Source: Paenibacillus_S vulneris (GTDB lineage Bacteria; Bacillota; Bacilli; Paenibacillales; NBRC-103111). Taken from it: DNA of 64,000 nt. Location of the stretch: positions 248,001 to 312,000 of the forward strand of contig NZ_BAABJG010000006.1 of the NCBI RefSeq assembly GCF_039543185.1. Direction: 5' to 3'. Below are positions 39,846 through 47,835 of this stretch, one piece after another. Position 1 is the stretch's first letter. Each line of letters begins with the position of its first letter. A model generated the notes under the pieces. It made no database searches and was not told the origin of the DNA. It saw only the letters and a list, made by a program, of their open reading frames with translations. The translations under genes were made by a program, and so were the position numbers.

Positions 39846-40727
39846 TTATTTGATACCGGAATGCACGAAAGCTTTGACAATCTGCTTGGATGCAAACATA
39901 TACACGATGAGAATAGGAACGACCAGGACGACGTTGCCGGCCATAATGATATGCCAATTGCTGATCCCTTCCGTTTCCCTCAGCATGGCTATTCCCATCG
40001 TAAGCGGCCGGACGGATGCCGAATCAGTCATTACCAGAGGCCAGAAATAATCGTTCCAGTGGCTGACGAAGCTGAACAGCGCAATTGTCGCAAGGGCCGG
40101 CATCGACATCGGGATCATGATTGAACGCATAATGCCGAGCTCACTGGCGTTATCCAGCCGTGCGGCTTCAATAAGCTCATGGGGAATCTGCATAAAATAT
40201 TGACGGAGCAGGAAGATCCCGAAGGCGTTGGACATGAACGGGATGATCTGAGGAAGCAGCGACTTGATAAGTCCTGCGTCCGCCAGCATCAAATAAACCG
40301 GGATGAAGGTCACCTGCCCCGGTATCATGAACGCCAGCAAGACCATTCCGAACATCAGCGCATTTCCTTTGAACTTGTATTTAGCAAACGCATAAGCCGC
40401 CGGAATCATCACCGCCGATTGCAAGATGATAATGGAGAGCGTAATGATGATGGAGTTCTTCGCGTAGGTAGCGAACGGACCCGCGCTCATCGCCTGGACA
40501 AAGTTGATCCACTGGGGAATGGACGGAATCCATGTCGGGGGAAACGTCAGCGTCTCCTCCAGCGTCTGTAATGCAGTCGAAATCATCCATAAGAAAGGGA
40601 AAATGAACATCAGCAGCATAAGCAGCTTCAGTAAAAAGCCAAGCGATTTTCGGAACGGCTTGATAACCGCTGCCGATCGGATACTGTAAGCTTGTGCTGT
40701 TTCTACACTTTTTTCCTGTGCGAGCAC
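39846..40727 (-). CDS. ABC transporter permease, UgpE/MalG type
   Basis: A 293-residue inner membrane subunit with six membrane segments. The EAA loop that contacts the ATPase is in LIEAARLDNASELGIMRSIMIPMSMPALAT. The start is GTG at 40727, ten bases after AAGGAGG. It lies between the other permease and the binding-protein gene in one transcription unit. No ATPase gene is in the operon, so it probably uses a shared MsmK/UgpC-type ATPase encoded elsewhere. Confidence 0.92.
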   Translation of the reverse strand: MLAQEKSVETAQAYSIRSAAVIKPFRKSLGFLLKLLMLLMFIFPFLWMISTALQTLEETLTFPPTWIPSIPQWINFVQAMSAGPFATYAKNSIIITLSIIILQSAVMIPAAYAFAKYKFKGNALMFGMVLLAFMIPGQVTFIPVYLMLADAGLIKSLLPQIIPFMSNAFGIFLLRQYFMQIPHELIEAARLDNASELGIMRSIMIPMSMPALATIALFSFVSHWNDYFWPLVMTDSASVRPLTMGIAMLRETEGISNWHIIMAGNVVLVVPILIVYMFASKQIVKAFVHSGIK

Positions 40728-40770
40728 CTGTTAAGCACCTCCTTGCCGCATTCGGTTGAAGCTGGGGGAA

Positions 40771-41649
40771 TTACTGATAATGAACTCTTTTGGACAGCAC
40801 CCGGAAGTAAATGAACGTCAGAATGGCGATAATTGCCATCAGCACAACCCCGGTCGCCGACGCGTAGCCGATGCTGTTGGACCTGAACTCGTATATGTAA
40901 TACACGAGCGTCGTCGTGGAGCCGTTAGGTCCGCCTCCGGTCATAATTTTTACGGTGTCAAACACCTTGAACGAGCCGATGGTCATGATGACCAATATAA
41001 AGAACAGCTGTGGTGAAATAAGAGGCAGTGTAATGTTGAAAAAGACGCGGACTTTGCTGGCGTTATCCAGTTCGGCCGCCTCGTAGATTTGGGGATTGAC
41101 CCCATGAAGCGCAGCGACGATAATCAGCGTGTAGTAGCCGATATTTTGCCATACGGAAACGATAATAACGGACAAGAGCGAGGTGCTCGAGCTCTGCAGC
41201 CAGGGCAGGGACGGCAGTCCGGCTGATTTCAGAAGGAAGTTGAGCACGCCGTGATTAGGCTCCATCAGCCACATCCACACAAGAGCGACCGAGACGATAG
41301 AAATAATATGAGGGGTGAAAATGCCGGCCTGCACGATTTCGTTCATACGCGACTTCCGTTTCAGGCATACGGCGATAAGCAAGGACAGGGACATCGTCAG
41401 CACAACGACGCCAACCGTATAAATGACGGTAGTCAGCAAAGCCCTGTAAAAATCCTCGCGAGAGAATATCTCGATGAAGTTATCGAGTCCGACGAATTTG
41501 CTTTTGTCCTTATTCAGCAAGTTGTATTTGTAGAAGCTTAATTTGACCAAATACAGTACCGGATAGAGGACAAACAGGATGATACCGAGCATGGCCGGTG
41601 CGACCATGACATAGGGACGTACGGATTCCCACAGCCTTTTCCTGTTCAT
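40771..41649 (-). CDS. ABC transporter permease, UgpA/MalF type
   Basis: A 292-residue membrane subunit with six segments. The EAA motif is in YEAAELDNASKVRVFFNITLPLISPQ. The ATG at 41649 (MNRKRLWESVRPY) follows GGAGGG; a longer frame to 41772 is not supported. First gene of the permease-permease-binding protein-GDPD unit, about 210 bases behind the TarJ-like gene. A palindrome GTACAATTTGTAC lies in that gap. Confidence 0.9.
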   Translation of the reverse strand: MNRKRLWESVRPYVMVAPAMLGIILFVLYPVLYLVKLSFYKYNLLNKDKSKFVGLDNFIEIFSREDFYRALLTTVIYTVGVVVLTMSLSLLIAVCLKRKSRMNEIVQAGIFTPHIISIVSVALVWMWLMEPNHGVLNFLLKSAGLPSLPWLQSSSTSLLSVIIVSVWQNIGYYTLIIVAALHGVNPQIYEAAELDNASKVRVFFNITLPLISPQLFFILVIMTIGSFKVFDTVKIMTGGGPNGSTTTLVYYIYEFRSNSIGYASATGVVLMAIIAILTFIYFRVLSKRVHYQ

Positions 41650-41830
41650 ACCGGCGGCTTCCCTCCTCTCCAACCTCGATAATGGCGAATCCTTGCTCCC
41701 AAAGCAGCCAACCTCATCCCCCCTTAATGAATATGTACTCCCTTTACGAAACCTTAATGATTGCGCTTTCAAATCTTGGTTTGCTTTCCTGCTCTGCCTT
41801 TCGAGCCGTTTACTTCCCTTCGCTTCTATA

Positions 41831-41843
41831 GTACAATTTGTAC
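41831..41843 (-). promoter_or_regulatory. Palindromic operator candidate upstream of the ABC operon
   Basis: GTACAATTTGTAC is a perfect inverted repeat. It overlaps a TACTAT -10-like sequence on the minus strand, between the TarJ-like gene and the permease operon. Confidence 0.4.
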
Positions 41844-41874
41844 ACGACTTTCACTGTGTCACCAGTGAAAGTCG
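41844..41874 (-). terminator. Hairpin over the stop of the TarJ-like gene
   Basis: CGACTTTCACTG and CAGTGAAAGTCG form a perfect 12-bp stem with a 6-base loop, overlapping the stop codon. There is no T run, so it may be a weak terminator or mRNA-stabilising hairpin. Confidence 0.45.
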
Positions 41875-42950
41875 AGATAGGTTTTTTTCCAGTCCCGGTG
41901 AGCCAGAGCAGATTCCATTGCGCCAGCTAGGTCATCTGCTTTGCTCACTGCGGTGAAGCCATCCGGTACTAATCGCCTTAACGTTGCTTGGCAATCCTCC
42001 CGCTCCATCACTTGGAGCACTTCCCGAAAATCCTTGGCGGAGCTTCTGCTGCTCCCGTGAAGCGTTATGCCTTTCTCCAACACATCGCGAGTGTTAACCG
42101 GAACCAGATCTTCACTAACTCCCATCGCGATAAGCTGGCCTCCCGGCTTCAAGATGTCGATCCCCTGATTAATCGCACTCTCGCTAAAACGTCCTCCTGT
42201 ACATTCCACTACAATATCCACCTTGTCACCGGCGGCAAAATCATAGCTTTGGACCATTCTCGTGTCCGCGAAGCTAAACTCATCCAGCTTTTCCCGAATG
42301 GCTCCAAAAACGGTCAAACGATCTCTCTCCAGCCCGTAAGCATGATGCAGCATCGCTGCAGTCAAATAACCGACGGGGCCGTCGCCGAATACGGCCACCT
42401 TAGCCTGTGCCAGCATAGGCCGGACTCCTCGAAGCGCCCGGTACGAGACGCTGCACAGCTCCGCCAGCACCGCAATTTCATCCGGGACGTTATCCGGAAT
42501 AGGAATGACACAAGGCTCCGGCAGCACCAATCTGCTCTGGGCTATGCCGTCCGTTCCGCTTCCTAGAAATTGGCCATTGGAGCAGTAATTGTCCTCGATC
42601 TCCCCTCTGCACGCCGGACAGCATTGTTCGGGCTGGAGCCCTCTAAGAAGATAACCGGGAACATAGGGTACGATGACGACTCTCTGCCCCTCATTGAGCC
42701 TCTGCGAATGGCTTCTAACGACGGTTCCTATTCCCTCGTGAAGCAGGGCCATCGGCAACTTTCTTTCCAACACCTCCGGCTTTCTTAATCCGCCGAAATA
42801 GCGGAGATCCGCATGGCAGATACTTGCGATCGTCGGTTCCACGACGACAAATCCCTCCCTAACCTCCCGTTCGATGAGCAGCTCTTGAACGGTATGGGGC
42901 TGAGTCAAGCGTAGAGTTCGCGAATGTACTTTCGCTGTTGCTGTAGCCAC
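41859..42950 (-). CDS. TarJ-like zinc-type alcohol dehydrogenase (ribulose-5-phosphate reductase family)
   Basis: A 363-residue medium-chain dehydrogenase. It resembles TarJ, which reduces ribulose-5-phosphate to ribitol-5-phosphate with NADPH for wall teichoic acid: SICHADLRYFGGLRKPEVLERKLPMALLHEGIG, the FGDGPVGYLTA coenzyme loop and GVSEDLVPVNTRDVLEKGITLHGSSRSSAKDF. Extra Cys pairs (CCPACRG, NYCSNG) could form a structural zinc site. The start is GTG at 42950 behind GGAGG. No tarI or teichoic acid genes are next to it; instead it lies between a DeoR regulator and a glycerol-phosphate type ABC operon, so the true substrate may be another sugar or polyol phosphate. Confidence 0.82.
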   Translation of the reverse strand: MATATAKVHSRTLRLTQPHTVQELLIEREVREGFVVVEPTIASICHADLRYFGGLRKPEVLERKLPMALLHEGIGTVVRSHSQRLNEGQRVVIVPYVPGYLLRGLQPEQCCPACRGEIEDNYCSNGQFLGSGTDGIAQSRLVLPEPCVIPIPDNVPDEIAVLAELCSVSYRALRGVRPMLAQAKVAVFGDGPVGYLTAAMLHHAYGLERDRLTVFGAIREKLDEFSFADTRMVQSYDFAAGDKVDIVVECTGGRFSESAINQGIDILKPGGQLIAMGVSEDLVPVNTRDVLEKGITLHGSSRSSAKDFREVLQVMEREDCQATLRRLVPDGFTAVSKADDLAGAMESALAHRDWKKTYLDFHW

Positions 42951-43033
42951 TTACCGAAACACCTCCATAATCATGAATCCTGTATAATATGAATTTCCGA
43001 CCGGAATACCGATCGGGAAAGATTCACCTGCAG

Positions 43034-43795
43034 CTATACCGTAATGACATGGATTCCGGCATCCCGGAACGGTTTCACGTCATAATCCGGCACTTCGTTA
43101 CCGGTGATCAAAGTATGGATGGAGCTGTTCGGTGCGACGGTGTGAAGTGAAATTTTCCCTATCTTGGTGCCGTCGGCTACGACGATAACCTCCTGGGCGG
43201 CTGCAATCATCCCTTGCTTTGCCAATACAAGCTGAGCCTCGGGATGCATTAAGCCATGCTTGGGGTGAATGGCAGGTGTTCCGAGAAACGCTTTGGATAC
43301 ATGAAGCGAGCGAAGCACTCGATCGGTGAACATACCGTTAAGCATGTAGCTTGAGGGGTACAATTCCCCGCCCGTCACCGTCACTCTTACCCCCGGGGCA
43401 TCCCTTAGCTCCGCAGCAACATTCATATCGTTGGTAACGACGGTGATATGGTTGTGATGAACCAGGTTTTTGGCAATATGGAGTGTCGTCGTGCCGGAAT
43501 CGATGATGATATGATCACCGTCTTCCACGAGACTGGCCGCCATTTTGCCGATGCGCATTTTCTGCTCAAGCTGCGCATTCGATCTTTCATTAAACGAAGG
43601 CTCGTTATGGGTCAATCCTTCAACAACGACCCCGCCTCGAGTTCGCTTCAATAGCCCCTCATGCTCGACCTCGGCCAGATCTCTTCGGATTGTGGCTTCA
43701 TGCACGCCGAACTCCTGCGCCAGCGCCGCAACCGAAGCCGCCTGATACTGCCTCACATATTCCACGATTTTTCGCTTTCTCTCGGCAGCCAGCAA
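43034..43795 (-). CDS. DeoR/GlpR-family transcriptional regulator
   Basis: A 253-residue sugar-phosphate responsive repressor. The N-terminal HTH (about 3-57) begins LAAERKRKIVEYVRQYQAASVAALAQEFGVHEATIRRDLAEVEHEGLLKRTRGG. The C-terminal sensor domain has DSGTTTLHIAKNL, VTNDMNVAAEL, TGGELYPSSYMLNG and VVADGTKIGK. I choose TTG at 43795 because GGGGGAG lies 5 bases upstream and the family starts at LAAERK; the frame extends 10 codons further. By neighbourhood it should control the TarJ-like gene and the ABC/GDPD operon, with a sugar phosphate as effector. Confidence 0.9.
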   Translation of the reverse strand: MLAAERKRKIVEYVRQYQAASVAALAQEFGVHEATIRRDLAEVEHEGLLKRTRGGVVVEGLTHNEPSFNERSNAQLEQKMRIGKMAASLVEDGDHIIIDSGTTTLHIAKNLVHHNHITVVTNDMNVAAELRDAPGVRVTVTGGELYPSSYMLNGMFTDRVLRSLHVSKAFLGTPAIHPKHGLMHPEAQLVLAKQGMIAAAQEVIVVADGTKIGKISLHTVAPNSSIHTLITGNEVPDYDVKPFRDAGIHVITV

Positions 43796-43819
43796 TCGAT
43801 CTCCCCCTTCACACCCACG

Positions 43820-44049
43820 AAACAAGCATCGATGCGCATTTACATGTTTATTTATGCTTGTTTTTGTAACTTTAGATTACATTGCCAAAATACGTTTTGT
43901 CAATACATTTTCCCTAGTTCCTTAGCCTCATATCTTGTTTTTTTATTATTAAGGCTGTATGAATGGTCCATTATCGGATTTACAAAGGCCAATGACCTGG
44001 AAATTCCCTGCGGGAGCCTGTGTAAAATCAAGCTCATTTATGCTTGTTT
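43820..44049 (-). promoter_or_regulatory. Candidate DeoR operator repeats
   Basis: AAACAAGCAT occurs at 43820-43829, and its inverse ATGCTTGTTT at 43854-43863 and 44040-44049; the last two share the longer ATTTATGCTTGTTT. They lie in the untranslated region ahead of the DeoR gene, as expected for an autoregulated repressor that loops DNA. Confidence 0.5.
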
Positions 44050-44157
44050 CATGGCATACTATCGTATTCATATGAACAAAAGATGCAAACCAGCGTCGAC
44101 TTGCACTCCTCTATGCGCGCTTATAGTTCATAATCCTACCGTCGAAATATAAATTAA

Positions 44158-44397
44158 CCCCACAAAGTGGGGCCAGGATGTTGAGAAACCCTGTTTGCGT
44201 GAATTATGCTGCATATGGAGGTGGGGTATGCCTCGGAGAAGTTTACGTCCTCCTTTGAAACCCGTGAAAATACCGCTAAATCTAATCCTATTCACAGGTT
44301 TCAACAGAGGCTGGAGGGGAATACCCCACCGGAGTATATTAGCAAAAATTCAAGCTTTTATAGGTTTCTCGACAGACTCACCCCACAAAGTGGGGCC
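44158..44397. repeat. Direct palindromic repeats flanking element copy 2
   Basis: CCCCACAAAGTGGGGCC occurs identically at 44158-44174 and 44381-44397, on either side of the structured element. Each is itself a 6-bp stem with a 3-base loop. Confidence 0.8.
44181..44372. repeat. Structured repeat element, copy 2 (192 bp)
   Basis: It has the same architecture as 22203-22395: ends TTGAGAAACC (44181-44190) and AGGTTTCTCGA (44362-44372), helix GGTGGGGTAT (44220-44229) with ATACCCCACC (44321-44330), inner helix TTGAAACCCGTGAA (44255-44268) with TTCACAGGTTTCAA (44291-44304), and a loop with ACCGCTAAATCTAATC. The inner helix sequence differs from copy 1 but keeps pairing. No protein-coding capacity. 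The rest of the 740-base gap between the DeoR and exonuclease genes shows only the operator-like repeats. Confidence 0.75.
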
Positions 44398-44452
44398 TTG
44401 GCTTCGAAGCTGATTCAGGTACTTTGCGGGGAGCCCCGAAATTTATAAATTT

Positions 44453-44495
44453 AAAAAAGCCTCTATCCTCCATATTCCATGGAAGATGAGGCCTT
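44453..44495 (-). terminator. Terminator of the exonuclease gene
   Basis: GCCTCTATCCTCC and GGAAGATGAGGC (44459-44492) pair with one bulge; TTTTTTAAATT follows on the minus strand. Confidence 0.75.
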
Positions 44496-44537
44496 AAAGA
44501 AACGGCTACATGTATAAGTTCATTATGTAAAATGATT

Positions 44538-45440
44538 TCAATCAAGCAATTTGGATAATCCCTTAAACTCCAGCTCTTCGAACTTCGCAATAACCCGGCC
44601 GCGGTCTACCTCCCAGCTGGCTGCGGCCAGCTCGCACATGACCGGCACATCGGTACGTATACGCGCCAAATCGCGGGATAGATGCAGCATTTCAAGCTCT
44701 GCTTCAATTTTGGCGCGAACCCCTTTGGGCAGAAGGGGCAAATTCTCGATAATGCCTTCCACGGAGCCGTGCTCCTGCAGCAGCTTGAGTGCAGTTTTCT
44801 CTCCAATCCCTTTCACGCCGGGATAGTTGTCGGCGGTATCGCCCATCAAGCCCTTCAGGTCGATAAACTGCTCAGGCGTCAGCTGCTTCTCCTCCATCAG
44901 CGTTTCCGGGCTGTAGACGGCGTAATTGCCCTGCCCTTTCTTCATGATGACCACCTTCACCCGCTCCTGCAGCAGCTGAAGCATATCATGGTCGCCCGTC
45001 AAAATATACACATCGTTCTCCATGCTGTATGTACGCGCTAATGTCCCGATACAATCGTCCGCCTCATAGCCGTTCAATCCGACATTAGGTACGCCGAAGC
45101 TCTCAACGACGTCTTTTACGAGATCAAACTGCGGGATCAGTTCTTCCGGACAATCAGCACGGTTCGCCTTATAGTCCGAGAATTTCTCGGTACGGAACGT
45201 TTTGCCGCCCATATCCCAGCAGCAGATAACATGAGTCGGTTTAAAGGTCTGTACGGCATCCCAAAAGTATTTGACGAAGCCAAATACCGCATTCGTCGGC
45301 ATTCCGCCGCTTGTTTTCATAATGTAGCCGCTGTAGGAGGTCGCGTAGAAGGCGCGAAACAATAGCGCCATGCCGTCGACCAGCAGGACGGATTGCGGCT
45401 GTTCTTCATATGGATTCAATATCATCTCTCCCAAAGCCAT
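44538..45440 (-). CDS. 5'-3' exonuclease (PolI N-terminal domain-like, YpcP type)
   Basis: A 300-residue FEN-family nuclease corresponding to the 5' nuclease domain of DNA polymerase I without the polymerase part. Motifs: LLVDGMALLFRAFYA, CCWDMGGKTFRTEKFSDYKANR, GYEADDCIGTLAR, ILTGDHDMLQLL, and the helix-hairpin-helix GDTADNYPGVKGIGEKTALKLL. The metal-binding acids are intact, so it should be active in Okazaki primer or flap removal. The start is uncertain: the ATG at 45440 lies only 10 bases from a TATAAT box, whereas GGGAG favours an ATG at 45425 or a TTG at 45419. Confidence 0.9.
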   Translation of the reverse strand: MALGEMILNPYEEQPQSVLLVDGMALLFRAFYATSYSGYIMKTSGGMPTNAVFGFVKYFWDAVQTFKPTHVICCWDMGGKTFRTEKFSDYKANRADCPEELIPQFDLVKDVVESFGVPNVGLNGYEADDCIGTLARTYSMENDVYILTGDHDMLQLLQERVKVVIMKKGQGNYAVYSPETLMEEKQLTPEQFIDLKGLMGDTADNYPGVKGIGEKTALKLLQEHGSVEGIIENLPLLPKGVRAKIEAELEMLHLSRDLARIRTDVPVMCELAAASWEVDRGRVIAKFEELEFKGLSKLLD

Positions 45441-45577
45441 TTTGACTTCTATTATACCATGGCAACGGCTAGCTGGGGGGAGATGGTCTAATTTGCCTCA
45501 TACCCAAATAACGAAGCAGCATGAAAAAGACCGCAACCTGGTTTTCACAGATCACGGCCTCCACCTTCGGCTCCATC

Positions 45578-46573
45578 TCAGGATAACGTGGCCGCAACCT
45601 GATGCTGCTGCCGGTACTGCATGGGAGTGATGCCGAATTTCTTTTTGAACACATAATGCAAATAGTTGGAGCTGGAGAAGCCGTTGCGAAAAGCGATCTG
45701 ATCGATCGTCTCCGTGCTTAAGCTGAGCTCGCTGCAAATATGGGTCAGCCTTAGCTGCTCGATATATTCGCTGAACGTCGATCCCGTATGCTCCCGAAAA
45801 ATTCGCTGCAGCTGCCTCGAGCTGATCTGCACCCTCTCAGCCACAATGTCCAGCGTTAAAGGCTCCATATAATTGTCGTTGATGAATTGCACGGCAAGCT
45901 GATACCGGTAATGCTTCATATCGCGGGAAGGCAAATCCGGCTGGGGAACCGAAGCGTAGGTACGCGCCGTTCGCAGCAAAATTTGGATGATGGACTGCTT
46001 CAGCACCGTGAACAGCCCCGGCTGATTCTCATACCATGCCCTGTACGCGGTCAAGAAGCAGTCCATCGCCCGAAACTGGTCTGCCGCCGGTCTGGCGGGG
46101 AGCGACTGAATCTGCTGAATACACGCTTCTGCCTCGGCAACCTCCCATTTCCGGCCCCAATCCTTCGAATTTGCGCTGCAATCGGCAGCATCGGTCTCCT
46201 CATCCAGCTTCACGATATCGATATGCAGGCACAGCTCATCCATGGCCTCCACGGCATCGGCCTCCTGATAATGCAGCACATTCGGCCCAGTCAAGTACAG
46301 CATGCCTTCCTGCAGCGCATACGGGACCTCGCCCAGAATCACCTTGCCCTTCCCGCGCGGAATATAGTGAAATTCATAATCGGAATGCTTATGAAAGCTG
46401 ACGGATCTTCCCGCCGGGAAGCTGGTATGATGAAAGCGCAGCATACGGATCCCGTAGTGGCCCCAGCGAAACTCAAGATCAAGCCGGTCCAGCGCATACG
46501 GCTGGCCGAGCATCAGTTCGAAAGCATATGGCTTGGACGTTGTCCTGTTCGAGCATTCCAATGAATGGGTCAC
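45578..46573 (-). CDS. AraC-family transcriptional regulator with cupin-like sensor
   Basis: A 331-residue regulator. The N-terminal cupin-like AraC sensor domain (SFHKHSDYEFHYIPRGKGKVILGEVPYALQEGMLYLTGPNVLHY) covers about residues 20-150. The C-terminal double HTH (about 225-325) shows PLTLDIVAERVQISSRQLQRIFREHTGSTFSEYIEQLRL and IDQIAFRNGFSSSNYLHYVFKKKFGITPMQYR. The start is GTG at 46573 or TTG at 46561; GGAGG fits the TTG better. It follows two Gfo/Idh/MocA genes on the same strand and may control them in response to a sugar. Confidence 0.9.
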   Translation of the reverse strand: MTHSLECSNRTTSKPYAFELMLGQPYALDRLDLEFRWGHYGIRMLRFHHTSFPAGRSVSFHKHSDYEFHYIPRGKGKVILGEVPYALQEGMLYLTGPNVLHYQEADAVEAMDELCLHIDIVKLDEETDAADCSANSKDWGRKWEVAEAEACIQQIQSLPARPAADQFRAMDCFLTAYRAWYENQPGLFTVLKQSIIQILLRTARTYASVPQPDLPSRDMKHYRYQLAVQFINDNYMEPLTLDIVAERVQISSRQLQRIFREHTGSTFSEYIEQLRLTHICSELSLSTETIDQIAFRNGFSSSNYLHYVFKKKFGITPMQYRQQHQVAATLS

Positions 46574-46729
46574 CTCCGCAGCTGTTAGGGCGGCATTAGC
46601 CCTGTGGTGGATTATAAGAACCCGGGATAGGCAGGGAATCGTTACTCCAGACTGTGCCAGCCCTCCCTGACTTCCTCTATCTCAGTTATCCACGGATAAG
46701 CAGGGCCACCGCCATGATTCCCGTCATAA

Positions 46730-47746
46730 TTACTGCGCCAAATCGCTAAGCTTGCACGCTTTTCCGGTGCTCGCCGAGATATTGGACGCCTCCATCAGTC
46801 TTGTTAAATCCAGAGCCAGTTGAATATTTTCATCCGCCGTCGTACCGTTCTCGATATGGCTTACCCATTGATCGAAAGCGGACGGACGGTTCGCCGGAAG
46901 CTGCTGCCGCACTTGCCATTCCTTCTGCCCCCCGAGCTTCGAGCTTTGGACCAGCAGCTTGTTATCATGCGTGGAATACAGCAAGCTTCCTTCCGTCCCA
47001 TGGACCTCGATAACAAACGGCGAGAACCGGTTAACGAAGCCGGCCTCGACGACCGCCAACGCACCGTTCGAATAGCTTAGCACACTCACTGCATTATCCT
47101 CTACCTCTTTACCGGTCACATAGCCATAGTTGGCGGAAACGCTGTCCGGAAGACCTAAGAACAGGCGCGCCAAGTACATCGGATGGCAGCCGAGGTCGAT
47201 CATGGCACCGCCGCCGCATTGTTCTTTGTTAAAGAAATGAGCAGGCAGCCAGCCGTTCGGATCGCGCTCGGACGAAATGGCACCATTATGGGACAAGCGG
47301 GTACGCACCAGCGTAATCTCCCCCAGCATCCTCTCACGCAAAATATGTTGAACTTCCAGCGTATAATCCGCATTCAAGCGAGGCAATGACACCGTCAGCT
47401 TGACCCCTGCTTCTTGAACTGCCGCCAAAATTTCATTGCATTCCTTCAGCGTGGTCGCTACGACCTTTTCAGTGAAAATATGCTTGCCCGCCTGTGCAGC
47501 CGCTACCATAACCTCGTGATGCATATTGGTCGGCGTATCAACAATAACTCCGTCAATATCATCTTGAGCGAGCAGCTCCTTCAAATCCCCGTAAAACCGT
47601 ACGCCCCGTTCCTCCGCCTGCTTGCGTCCTCTCTCCGGAATCTCATCCCATACAGCCACAATTTCCGTATTAGGATGCTCGGTCGCCTGGCGGGCGTAAT
47701 CGTTGGCATGCACATGCCAGAAGCTCAGCATTGCTACTCTGATCAT
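46730..47746 (-). CDS. Gfo/Idh/MocA family oxidoreductase (first)
   Basis: A 338-residue NAD(P)-dependent sugar or polyol dehydrogenase. A Rossmann domain occupies about 1-120 with WHVHANDYARQA near the N-terminus and the EKVVATTLKECNEIL active-site lysine region. The C-terminal alpha/beta domain has GGGAMIDLGCHPMYLARLFLG with the conserved His. It lies 90 bases behind a paralogous gene. Substrate not predictable. GAGGG precedes the ATG. Confidence 0.88.
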   Translation of the reverse strand: MIRVAMLSFWHVHANDYARQATEHPNTEIVAVWDEIPERGRKQAEERGVRFYGDLKELLAQDDIDGVIVDTPTNMHHEVMVAAAQAGKHIFTEKVVATTLKECNEILAAVQEAGVKLTVSLPRLNADYTLEVQHILRERMLGEITLVRTRLSHNGAISSERDPNGWLPAHFFNKEQCGGGAMIDLGCHPMYLARLFLGLPDSVSANYGYVTGKEVEDNAVSVLSYSNGALAVVEAGFVNRFSPFVIEVHGTEGSLLYSTHDNKLLVQSSKLGGQKEWQVRQQLPANRPSAFDQWVSHIENGTTADENIQLALDLTRLMEASNISASTGKACKLSDLAQ

Positions 47747-47835
47747 TCTATGTACCCTCCGTCATTTAGAATCATATCGCATCTTCGTTTTGAATACGAC
47801 AAGCACTTTTATCAAAATAAACCTTTTCTTGATCC

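Noticed and set aside
43661..44152. 163-codon plus-strand frame
   Set aside because: Antisense to the DeoR gene and extending into AT-rich non-coding DNA; no family and no ribosome binding site.
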